Shown here: positions 33,368 through 40,711 of the stretch, one piece after another
Layout: every line of letters starts with the position of its first letter
How positions within the stretch are numbered: position 1 is the stretch's first letter
Origin: Merdimonas faecis
GTDB taxonomy: Bacteria; Bacillota; Clostridia; Lachnospirales; Lachnospiraceae
DNA length: 64,000 bases
Assembly (NCBI RefSeq): GCF_001754075.1
Contig: NZ_MIEH01000018.1
Coordinates: 62,001-126,000 of the forward strand
Direction of reading: 5' to 3'
Notes under the pieces: model-generated
The model's input: the letters and a program-made list of their open reading frames with translations, nothing else
Told to the model about the DNA's origin: nothing
Databases searched by the model: none
Translations under genes and position numbers: made by a program

Positions 33368-33823
33368 ATGAAAAGAACATTCAAAGTTTTCGCACCAAAA
33401 TGGATTTATAAATTAGCGCTTACAGGATTTTTGATTTGTGTTTTAATTCCTGGACTGGTTTGTCTGATAGATGACGGCAGTATGGTAGGTACTATTGTAT
33501 CTGCTGTATTATTCAGTCCGTTTCTCGTTGGTGCATTATGCGGGTATCGGTTCAGGATCATTGTGTGTCAGGATACTATAACAGTAAGACGGGGAATTGG
33601 AAAAGGATATAGCTTTCATGTCAATGAAATAACAAAAGTAGTACGCAGGGTTAATAGAAATACTAATTTAGGAACACTGGTCAAAGTAACCATATATACA
33701 AAGTCCAGACATGTCTCTGTGGAAACGCTTATGACGGGCTTTGAAAAGATGGAATCTTATATAGCAGAAAATGTTGATCCAAAGAAAATAGTGACAAAAG
33801 AAAGGATACAAAATGCAAATTAG
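33368..33823 (+). CDS. Membrane protein with PH-like domain
   Basis: A 151-residue protein with two membrane helices (LALTGFLICVLIPGLVCLI and TIVSAVLFSPFLVGALCGY) followed by a cytosolic beta-rich part (VCQDTITVRRGIGKGYSFHV, then LVKVTIYTKSRHVSVE) that looks like a bacterial PH-type domain. The RBS is weak. Function unknown. In this context it could protect the membrane from a pore-forming toxin, but nothing in the sequence proves it. Confidence 0.55.
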   Translation: MKRTFKVFAPKWIYKLALTGFLICVLIPGLVCLIDDGSMVGTIVSAVLFSPFLVGALCGYRFRIIVCQDTITVRRGIGKGYSFHVNEITKVVRRVNRNTNLGTLVKVTIYTKSRHVSVETLMTGFEKMESYIAENVDPKKIVTKERIQNAN

Positions 33824-33860
33824 CAAACGACACTGTCCGATATGAGTAAGAGGAGAATTT

Positions 33861-34188
33861 ATGAATAAAAATGATTTTTATATGCAGATGAAGAATACTT
33901 ACTTATATGTATTCGGAACAGGGAACGAGAATGATGTCATGGTCGATTGCACAAGAAAAGTATAACGATAAGCTTTACTTTAGAAAAAATCCTGTTTATA
34001 AGGTTGAGAATTCCTTATTAATAAAATGGATGTTAATAGAATCATGCGGTTTTTATTCAGAAACTGATCTTACTCATTACTGTATTGTTACTGAACAGGA
34101 TGTTGTAGACATAATTTCTATGTGTGAACCAACGTATAGAATTATATCTACTGAAACTCAGTGGGCAACCAAAAGTTTTAACTATTGA
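33861..34188 (+). pseudogene. Frameshifted small gene of unknown function
   Basis: GAGGAG precedes ATG 33861, from which MNKNDFYMQMKNTYLYVFG can be read up to a stop at about 33963. The downstream part in the +1 frame (YNDKLYFRKNPVYKVENSLL and on, ending TQWATKSFNY at 34188) has no good start of its own and continues the same composition. The frames join at GTATAACGAT (about 33958-33967). One lost TA in an original TATA run would restore V-Y-N-D. I infer a 2-nt slippage deletion, giving a pseudogene of about 108 residues. A real +1 recoding event is less likely. Confidence 0.5.
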
Positions 34189-34204
34189 TCGGAAAGGGGT
34201 TTTT

Positions 34205-34543
34205 ATGGGAATTATAGGAATTAAACTTTCAGAGTGTGCGTTCACTGCTTCTATTGCAAAGATAGTAAGAAGGTATAGAGATATTTCGATATCAGAGGTG
34301 AAAAGAATTGTTTTGAGTAATGATTATCTTATAAGTTGTGATTATATAGATGCGGTTGGAATAACAAAGATTCTTAATTTGCGGCATGATTTAGAAAGTA
34401 AAGGAGTTTCAAGTGTAATATATGAACATGATAGTGTTACGTCAGTTGAGTTTTTACTTAATTCATTAGCTTCTTATGAGGAGACTGCTAAACAGATTGA
34501 AACTGATATGAACAATGAAGCATTAGCAGCAGAGAGAAAATGA
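34205..34543 (+). CDS. Small protein with L7/L12-like C-terminal pattern
   Basis: A 112-residue protein. Residues 15-70 (IVRRYRDISISEVKRIVLS then AVGITKILNLRHDLESKGV) follow the helix-strand spacing of the ribosomal L7/L12 C-terminal domain, a fold also seen in small immunity-type proteins. The rest is helical and acidic. ATG 34205 has AAAGGGG 5 nt upstream. Function unknown. It follows the frameshifted gene by 16 nt. Confidence 0.55.
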   Translation: MGIIGIKLSECAFTASIAKIVRRYRDISISEVKRIVLSNDYLISCDYIDAVGITKILNLRHDLESKGVSSVIYEHDSVTSVEFLLNSLASYEETAKQIETDMNNEALAAERK

Positions 34544-34709
34544 TGGTAACTATTGCACTTTTATAGATTCTTTGACTCAAAGCGAATATCTTCAATCTAC
34601 AAATGCTAAAGCCGTGAGAGAAGCTCCGAGGAATGAACGTGTTAATAATATGAAAGCGCAAGAGTACAATGTCCAAAGTGTAATCAAGGACATCAATTTG
34701 AAGGAATAA
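34527..34709 (+). pseudogene. Open-frame remnant without start codon
   Basis: From an in-frame TAG at 34524 to TAA at 34707 a 60-codon frame is open (TFIDSLTQSEYLQSTNAKAV and so on, ending KDINLKE), with protein-like composition but no ATG or RBS near its start. It ends 17 nt before the next gene. It may be the 3' end of a lost immunity or toxin gene. It may also be chance in AT-rich DNA. Confidence 0.3.
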
Positions 34710-34725
34710 AAGGAGACTTTTCAAA

Positions 34726-35274
34726 ATGAATAATATGGGTGAAATGATTTTGGATCATTACCAAAAATATTTAGGAGAATTCATTGGTGCAGAATCATAT
34801 AGTGACAATGAACATCAAATTCAACTTTTAGGTTTTGACAAGGCAATAGAAAATTGCTTATTGTTTGCAACTATAGGATTATCTAAATATTCAGAAAGTA
34901 TAAATAATTGTTGTGAAGTGATTATGGCAACGGATAGCGATTATAATCAATGCGCTGAGATCTTTATGAACGCAATTTTTTATGTGGTGTCAAATAAAAT
35001 GAATTTTGGCAGAGGTGTTTTGATAGATGGTATTGACAATAATTTTGAGGGATTTTCAAAACAACATAATAAGGCAGCGGTATATTTTACAGAATCCTAT
35101 GTCCTTCCGGAAAATTTTTCGATAATCGAGGGTAAGTGCAAAGTATATATGGGATTTTTAGTTTCTCAAAAAGAAGTAGGTTATGTAAAAAAATATGGAT
35201 GTGAACAATTTGAAGAACTATTAGAAGAAAAAAATGTGGATGTCATTAATATAGACAGAAAATCCGTTATATAA
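34726..35274 (+). CDS. Suppressor-of-fused (SUFU)-like immunity protein
   Basis: A 182-residue protein with the bacterial SUFU pattern: LGFDKAIENCLLFATIGLSKY, a central FMNAIFYVVSNKMNFGRGVLID stretch split here by family strands, and a C-terminal MGFLVSQKEVGYVKKYGCEQ helix-strand unit. SUFU-domain proteins serve as immunity proteins in polymorphic toxin systems. AAAGGAG is 10 nt before the ATG. No toxin is adjacent. GC content is low like the rest of the array. Confidence 0.72.
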   Translation: MNNMGEMILDHYQKYLGEFIGAESYSDNEHQIQLLGFDKAIENCLLFATIGLSKYSESINNCCEVIMATDSDYNQCAEIFMNAIFYVVSNKMNFGRGVLIDGIDNNFEGFSKQHNKAAVYFTESYVLPENFSIIEGKCKVYMGFLVSQKEVGYVKKYGCEQFEELLEEKNVDVINIDRKSVI

Positions 35275-35346
35275 AAAAGGGGTATTAAATTATCGATTTG
35301 CTAAGGCTATATCCAGTGCGCCGCTAAAATAAGTAGGAGACCAGCT

Positions 35347-35685
35347 ATGAAAAGCAATGAAAGAGAGCTTATTATAAATCTTATAAAATTATTTAAAGAA
35401 ATGTACGATATTATTGTTTCAAATCCTAACAATGATATCAATTATGGAAAGAGAACCATAAAGAATATAGTTCAATACCTTGAAATGGAATTGGCCAATG
35501 ACACAATAGGATATGAAGAATTAGTTAGTGAGGTGACGGGGCAATATAAAAGTATGTTTCCACCGAGAGGAGGATTGAGTGAGTTTTATATATGGGATAA
35601 TAGCTATGAGGTAAGATATCGGGCAAACCACGAATATGAACAAATTAAATTGCAAATTGAGGCGATTTTAAGTAAATGTAAGTAG
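35347..35685 (+). CDS. Unknown small protein, immunity-like
   Basis: A 112-residue protein with two helices (LIINLIKLFKEMYDIIVSN; TIKNIVQYLEMELANDTIGY) and a short strand-rich end around GGLSEFYIWDNSYEVRYRAN. Proteins with this GGLSEF-x-W pattern occur in Firmicutes immunity clusters as I recall, but without a named family. TAGGAG is 7 nt before the ATG. It is the last gene of the array. Confidence 0.55.
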   Translation: MKSNERELIINLIKLFKEMYDIIVSNPNNDINYGKRTIKNIVQYLEMELANDTIGYEELVSEVTGQYKSMFPPRGGLSEFYIWDNSYEVRYRANHEYEQIKLQIEAILSKCK

Positions 35686-35697
35686 CTTACTTTTTTT
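35678..35697 (+). terminator. Weak terminator at the end of the immunity array
   Basis: GTAAG-TAG-CTTAC followed by TTTTTTT directly at the stop codon. The stem is only 5 bp. Confidence 0.5.
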
Positions 35698-35699
35698 GT

Positions 35700-35738
35700 T
35701 CGCCTTAAGCACAGCACTGCACGCTGTGCTTAAGGCGA
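35700..35738. repeat. Perfect 15-bp inverted repeat at island edge
   Basis: Arms TCGCCTTAAGCACAG (35700-35714) and its exact complement (35724-35738) enclose a 9-nt loop. It lies between convergent transcripts. There is no T-run worth the name on either side, so a plain terminator is not the best reading; an insertion-scar or REP-type element is possible. Confidence 0.6.
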
Positions 35739-35771
35739 GTGTCGTTTTGCCTGTAATCCATTGTTGGCATA

Positions 35772-36575
35772 TCAAAATCTTTTCCCGCATAATTTTTCTA
35801 TTAACTCAATCACCGCATACAGCACCATTGCCATGATGCATAAAAGCACGATGGACATCAGAAGCCAATCCATCTTGAAGACCTGGCTGGAGTAAATGAT
35901 CAGATACCCAAGGCCGTTTCTGGCCGCCAGGAACTCTCCGATGATCACGCCCACCAGGCAGAGGCCGATGTTGACCTTCATATTGCTGATGATAGCTGGG
36001 ATGGAGCTTGGCAGGACGACTTTTGAAAGGGCATGGAAGCGGTTTCCGCCCAGGGTATAGACCAGCTTGATCTTTCCGGGATCTACGGTGGTAAAGCTGG
36101 TATACAGGTTCAGGATGCTGCCGAAAATAGCCACAGACATGCCGGCCACGATGATGGTCGTCTTCGTGGCGCCAAGCCACACGATCAGAAGCGGAGCCAG
36201 GGCGGATTTCGGCAGGCTGTTTAAGACCACCAGGTATGGGTCCAGGATTTCGGAAAGCTTGCTGCTGAACCATAGGGCGACCGACGCCAGGATACTGACA
36301 AAAGTCACCAGAAAAAAGCTGGCCAGCGTTTCATATAAGGTGACGCCCATGTGGAGGAAGATGCTGCCGTCTTTGACCATTCCCCAGAAGCAGAGGGCGA
36401 TCTTTGATGGGCTGCTGAAGATGAATGAGTCGATGATACCCACGTTTGCGGTAAATTCCCAGATGAACAGGAAGCTTAAAAGGATCAGGATTCTGGAAAT
36501 GCAGACGATACGCTGGTGTTTTTTATGCTGACGGAGATATTGCATTTGTCCGGCAGATAGATTATTCATTTGCAT
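35772..36575 (-). CDS. ABC permease, SsuC/TauC type
   Basis: A 267-residue inner-membrane permease with about six helices. The EAA-type loop is at VYTLGGNRFHALSKVVLPSS, followed by the SsuC-like NMKVNIGLCLVGVIIGEFLAA stretch cut here for length. It belongs to the nitrate/taurine/sulfonate/thiamine-precursor importers. The start overlaps the ATPase gene by 14 nt, with AAGGAG 4 nt upstream. No periplasmic-type binding protein is encoded next to it, which is unusual because importers need one; downstream lies the immunity array. Substrate unknown. Confidence 0.88.
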   Translation of the reverse strand: MQMNNLSAGQMQYLRQHKKHQRIVCISRILILLSFLFIWEFTANVGIIDSFIFSSPSKIALCFWGMVKDGSIFLHMGVTLYETLASFFLVTFVSILASVALWFSSKLSEILDPYLVVLNSLPKSALAPLLIVWLGATKTTIIVAGMSVAIFGSILNLYTSFTTVDPGKIKLVYTLGGNRFHALSKVVLPSSIPAIISNMKVNIGLCLVGVIIGEFLAARNGLGYLIIYSSQVFKMDWLLMSIVLLCIMAMVLYAVIELIEKLCGKRF

Positions 36576-37329
36576 TCAGCTCCTTCCAGATTAATTGAAA
36601 ATAGGTTTTGAATTCCGGAGCATTTCTCCGGTTTAAAGGAGTGTCCTCATCAAGGTCGAATACCAGAGGTATGGTCTGCAGGATAGACGCAGGACGCTTC
36701 GACAGGATGATGACCCGGTCGGCTAATGAGATGGCTTCTGACAGGTCGTGAGTCACAAGTACGGCGGACTTTTTCTCGCGTCTTAAGATCTGGCCGATGT
36801 CATCTCCTACGTTCAGACGCGTCTGATAGTCCAGAGCGGAGAAGGGTTCATCCAGCAGAAGAAGGTCTGGTTCCAGGACCAGCGTGCGGATGAGGGCAGC
36901 CCGCTGGCGCATGCCGCCGGACAGTTCCGAGGGCCTTGAGTTCTTGAACTGCTTCAGGCCGTAAAAATCCAAAAGTTCATGGGCCCTCTGCCTGGTCTTT
37001 GCCGTCATCATGTGCTGGATCTCCAGGCCCAGCACTACATTGTGGTAGATGGTGCGCCACTCAAAGAGCTCGTCGTGCTGCAGCATGTAGCCGACGTTGG
37101 TGGTGCTTTCATTCAGGTATTTCCCGTTGATCTTGATCAGTCCTTTTTCCGGGATAAGAAGCCCGGAGATCAGTGACAAAAGCGTGGTTTTCCCGCAGCC
37201 GGAGGGGCCGACGACGGCGATAAATTCTCCCTTTTCCACGGCAAAGGAAATGTCCTGAAGGGCCGGTGTTTCCCCGTCCAGTGTATGATAAGAGTAGTGG
37301 ATATGTTTCAGCTCTAATACTTGTTCCAT
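36562..37329 (-). CDS. ABC importer ATPase, SsuB/TauB type
   Basis: A 255-residue ATPase. Walker A GPSGCGKTT, Q loop YMLQHDELFEWRT, signature LSGGMRQRAAL, Walker B LLLLDEPFSALD and switch LVTHDLSEA are intact. It pairs with the overlapping permease. The ATG at 37329 has GGGGAGG 5 nt upstream; an in-frame ATG at 37368 lacks a site. This ATPase class serves sulfonate, nitrate, pyrimidine and riboflavin importers, so the substrate cannot be named. Confidence 0.9.
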   Translation of the reverse strand: MEQVLELKHIHYSYHTLDGETPALQDISFAVEKGEFIAVVGPSGCGKTTLLSLISGLLIPEKGLIKINGKYLNESTTNVGYMLQHDELFEWRTIYHNVVLGLEIQHMMTAKTRQRAHELLDFYGLKQFKNSRPSELSGGMRQRAALIRTLVLEPDLLLLDEPFSALDYQTRLNVGDDIGQILRREKKSAVLVTHDLSEAISLADRVIILSKRPASILQTIPLVFDLDEDTPLNRRNAPEFKTYFQLIWKELNANE

Positions 37330-37395
37330 GAGAACCTCCCCGGATTGACTATATACCATTTTATGCAAATAACAGGAATTCGTGCCGGATTGTAC

Positions 37396-37424
37396 TTGTC
37401 AGAACCTGTGGAAACGGGTATAAT
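37396..37424 (+). promoter_or_regulatory. Promoter of the queH-argH-asd group
   Basis: TTGTCA at 37396-37401 and a perfect TATAAT at 37419-37424, spaced by 17 nt, lie about 70 nt before queH. The gaps after queH and argH (32 and 15 nt) suggest it drives all three genes. Confidence 0.75.
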
Positions 37425-37491
37425 TCAATAGTAATGTCGCACCCTGCGGCAGGAAACAAAAGCGAATTACATCCGAAGGAGAATGGTTTGG

Positions 37492-38106
37492 ATGAACTAT
37501 CAAAAAGAGCTGGATAAGCTGCTGGCACAGCTTGAGAAGGAAGAGCGGGTACCGAGTCTTCTGCTCCACAGCTGCTGTGCTCCGTGCAGCAGTTATGTAT
37601 TGGAGTATCTGGGCCAGTATTTTAATATCACGGTTTTTTATTATAATCCCAATATTTTTCCTGAAAGTGAATATACCAAAAGAATCTTAGAGCAGCAGAC
37701 CCTGATCGGACAGATGCGGGTAAAATATCCGGTTTCCTTTATTGCCGGAAGTTACGATAAGGACCGTTTCTATGAGATGGCAAAGGGGCTGGAGCATGTG
37801 AAAGAAGGCGGAGAACGGTGTCTGAAATGCTATGAATTAAGGCTTCGGGAGTCGGCCTGGATTGCAAAAAGCGGCGGGTTTGACTATTTTACCACCACAC
37901 TTTCGATAAGTCCGATGAAAAATGCGGCGCGGTTAAATGAGATTGGTCTAAGACTGCAGGAGGAATACGGGGTAAATTATCTTATTTCGGATTTTAAGAA
38001 AAAGAACGGTTATAAGCGCTCTATCGAATTGTCAAAGGAGTACGGCTTGTACCGGCAGGACTACTGCGGCTGTGAATTTTCAGTCCGCGGCGGCAAAAAC
38101 GGATAG
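37492..38106 (+). CDS. queH: Epoxyqueuosine reductase QueH
   Basis: A 204-residue iron-sulfur protein (DUF208) that performs the last step of queuosine synthesis in tRNA, replacing QueG in many Firmicutes. Conserved cysteines are in LLHSCCAPCSS (residues about 26-34), ERCLKCYELR and DYCGCEFS; they ligate [4Fe-4S] and an extra iron. ATG 37492 is taken since GAAGGAG is 10 nt upstream; ATG 37483 is only 1 nt from it. The other queuosine genes are not in the window. Confidence 0.93.
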   Translation: MNYQKELDKLLAQLEKEERVPSLLLHSCCAPCSSYVLEYLGQYFNITVFYYNPNIFPESEYTKRILEQQTLIGQMRVKYPVSFIAGSYDKDRFYEMAKGLEHVKEGGERCLKCYELRLRESAWIAKSGGFDYFTTTLSISPMKNAARLNEIGLRLQEEYGVNYLISDFKKKNGYKRSIELSKEYGLYRQDYCGCEFSVRGGKNG

Positions 38107-38138
38107 AAGAGAACAAAAAGAAAGGGAGAACATCTTTT

Positions 38139-39518
38139 ATGGCACAATTATGGGGCGGACGTTTTACCAAAGAAACAGATCAGTTAGTTTATGACTTTAA
38201 CGCATCCATCACGTTTGACAGGCGGATGTACGAAGAGGATATCGAGGGAAGCCTTGCACATGTGAAGATGCTTGCCCGTCAGGGAATCCTGACGGAGAAG
38301 GAAAAAGAAGAGATCGTCGCAGGACTGAACGGCATCCTTGAGGATGTAAAGGCGGGCAGACTTGAGATTTCAGAGCAGTATGAGGATATCCACAGCTTTG
38401 TGGAGGCAACACTGACAGACAGGATCGGAGAACCCGGGAAAAAGCTGCATACAGGAAGGAGCCGCAACGACCAGGTGGCGCTGGATATGAAGCTTTATGT
38501 CAGAAAGGAGACGAAGCAGCTTGACGCGCTTCTGAAGGAAATGCTTGAGGCACTGCTTTCCATCATGGAGGAGCATGTGGACACCTATATGCCGGGATTT
38601 ACTCATTTGCAGAAGGCTCAGCCCATCACCCTGGCCCATCACATGGGAGCGTATTTTGAAATGTTCCGGAGAGATCATGAGAGGCTGGGAGATATTCTGA
38701 AACGGATGAACACCTGTCCGTTAGGATCAGGGGCCCTGGCCGGCACTACTTATCCTCTGGACCGGCAGTATACCGCTGAACTTCTGGGCTTTGAGGGCCC
38801 GACACTCAACAGCATGGATGGTGTTTCTGACAGGGACTACCTTTTGGAGCTTTTGTCGGCGCTTTCCATTACCATGATGCATTTGAGCCGCTTTTCTGAA
38901 GAGGTGATCATCTGGAATTCCAATGAGTACCAGTTTGTAGAAATTGATGACGCCTACAGCACCGGAAGCAGTATTATGCCTCAGAAGAAAAACCCGGATA
39001 TTGCGGAGCTGGTAAGGGGAAAGACGGGACGTGTCTATGGTGCGCTGCAGGCGCTTCTGGTATCTATGAAAGGAATTCCTCTGGCATATAATAAGGATAT
39101 GCAGGAGGATAAGGAATGGGCCTTTGACGCGATAGATACAGTGCAGCATTGTCTGGCTCTTTTTACCGGTATGCTAAAGACCATGCGGTTTAAAAAAGAC
39201 CGGATGGAGAACAGTGCGAAGCACGGATTTACCAATGCTACGGATGCGGCGGATTATCTGGTAAATCACGGAGTAGCCTTCCGGGATGCCCATGGTATTG
39301 TGGGAAGACTGGTGCTTCTTTGTATCGAAAAGGGCATTGCGCTGGATGAGCTTCCTCTGGAGGAATATCAGAAAATTTCACCGGCATTTCAGGAAGACAT
39401 CTATGAGGCTATCAGCCTTGGAACCTGCGTCAACAAGCGGGTGACTACGGGCGCTCCCGGAAGGGACGCTATGCTTAAGACATTAGAGCTGTATCATAAA
39501 TACATGGAACAATACTAA
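38139..39518 (+). CDS. argH: Argininosuccinate lyase
   Basis: A 459-residue lyase of the fumarase/aspartase superfamily, which splits argininosuccinate into arginine and fumarate in the last step of arginine synthesis. LWGGRFTKETDQLVYDFNAS opens the protein, TGRSRNDQVALDM lies at about residue 107 and the signature GSSIMPQKKNP at about 280. Length is standard; a tetramer forms the active site. No argG is beside it. GGGAG precedes the ATG. Confidence 0.97.
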   Translation: MAQLWGGRFTKETDQLVYDFNASITFDRRMYEEDIEGSLAHVKMLARQGILTEKEKEEIVAGLNGILEDVKAGRLEISEQYEDIHSFVEATLTDRIGEPGKKLHTGRSRNDQVALDMKLYVRKETKQLDALLKEMLEALLSIMEEHVDTYMPGFTHLQKAQPITLAHHMGAYFEMFRRDHERLGDILKRMNTCPLGSGALAGTTYPLDRQYTAELLGFEGPTLNSMDGVSDRDYLLELLSALSITMMHLSRFSEEVIIWNSNEYQFVEIDDAYSTGSSIMPQKKNPDIAELVRGKTGRVYGALQALLVSMKGIPLAYNKDMQEDKEWAFDAIDTVQHCLALFTGMLKTMRFKKDRMENSAKHGFTNATDAADYLVNHGVAFRDAHGIVGRLVLLCIEKGIALDELPLEEYQKISPAFQEDIYEAISLGTCVNKRVTTGAPGRDAMLKTLELYHKYMEQY

Positions 39519-39533
39519 GGGAGGAGAGATTTT

Positions 39534-40619
39534 ATGGAACAGAAATTGAAAGTAGGAATCCTGGGAGCGACGGGAATGGTAGGACAGCGTTTTATTTCCC
39601 TGCTGGAAGATCATCCCTGGTTCGAAGTGGTGACGGTGGCGGCAAGTCCCCGTTCCGCAGGCAAAACTTATGAAGAAGCGGTGGGCGGACGCTGGAAAAT
39701 GACGACGCCGATGCCGGAAGCCGTTAAGAAACTGATCGTACATAATGTCAATGAAGTAGAAGAGGTGGCATCTACGGTAGACTTTGTATTCAGTGCCGTA
39801 GATATGACAAAGGATGAGATCCGAGCCATCGAGGAAGCCTATGCAAAAACAGAGACTCCGGTAATGTCTAATAACAGCGCACACCGCTGGACGCCGGACG
39901 TGCCGATGGTGATCCCGGAGATCAACATCGATCATTTTGATGTGATCGAGGATCAGAAGAAGAGACTGGGGACCACACGTGGATTTATCGCGGTGAAACC
40001 GAACTGCTCGATCCAGAGTTATGCACCGTGCCTGGCTGCATGGAAGGAATTTGAACCGACAGAGGTGGTGGTAACTACTTATCAGGCAATCTCCGGCGCA
40101 GGGAAGACCTTTAAGGACTGGCCGGAGATGGTGGAGAATATCATCCCTTATATCGGCGGCGAAGAAGAAAAGAGTGAGCAGGAGCCTCTTAGAATCCTCG
40201 GCAGAGTAGAGGGCGGACAGATCGTGAAAGCCGAGACGCCGAAGATTACCTGCCAGTGCGTGCGCGTACCGGTGCTGAATGGGCATACGGCAGCAGTCTT
40301 CATCCGGTTTGCAGGGGAACCGACGAAGGAGCAGCTGATCGAAAAGATGGAAAGTTATCAGGGATTTCCGCAGGAGGCCGGGCTTCCCAGTGCTCCGAAA
40401 CAGTTCATCCGCTATATGGAAGAGGCTGACCGTCCGCAGGTAAGCCTGGATGTGGACTATGAGAATGGAATGGGCATTTCCATCGGACGTCTCAGAGAAG
40501 ACAGTATTTATGACTATAAATTCATTGGCCTTTCACACAATACGGTCCGCGGGGCAGCCGGCGGAGCGGTGCTGTGTGCGGAAGCACTGGCTGCAAAGGG
40601 CTATATTAAAGCAAAATAA
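39534..40619 (+). CDS. asd: Aspartate-semialdehyde dehydrogenase
   Basis: A 361-residue NADPH enzyme that reduces aspartyl phosphate to the semialdehyde, the branch to lysine, methionine, threonine and diaminopimelate. GATGMVGQRF is the dinucleotide site; catalytic Cys158 is in KPNCSIQSYA; the late His lies in the CQCVRVPVLNGHTAA region. It is the longer archaeal/fungal-type ASADH, which is usual in this bacterial group. GGGAGGAG precedes the ATG by 7 nt. A terminator follows. Confidence 0.95.
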   Translation: MEQKLKVGILGATGMVGQRFISLLEDHPWFEVVTVAASPRSAGKTYEEAVGGRWKMTTPMPEAVKKLIVHNVNEVEEVASTVDFVFSAVDMTKDEIRAIEEAYAKTETPVMSNNSAHRWTPDVPMVIPEINIDHFDVIEDQKKRLGTTRGFIAVKPNCSIQSYAPCLAAWKEFEPTEVVVTTYQAISGAGKTFKDWPEMVENIIPYIGGEEEKSEQEPLRILGRVEGGQIVKAETPKITCQCVRVPVLNGHTAAVFIRFAGEPTKEQLIEKMESYQGFPQEAGLPSAPKQFIRYMEEADRPQVSLDVDYENGMGISIGRLREDSIYDYKFIGLSHNTVRGAAGGAVLCAEALAAKGYIKAK

Positions 40620-40629
40620 GAAGGAACAT

Positions 40630-40658
40630 AAAAGGGCTGCGTTTTCACAGCCCTTTTA
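40630..40658 (+). terminator. asd terminator
   Basis: AAAAGGGCTG and CAGCCCTTTT form a 10-bp stem with an 8-nt loop and T-rich end. Confidence 0.85.
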
Positions 40659-40711
40659 CTCACGTATTTGACGGCAGATGAGCAGTAGAAAACCTGCCTG
40701 GAGGGAAGCAT

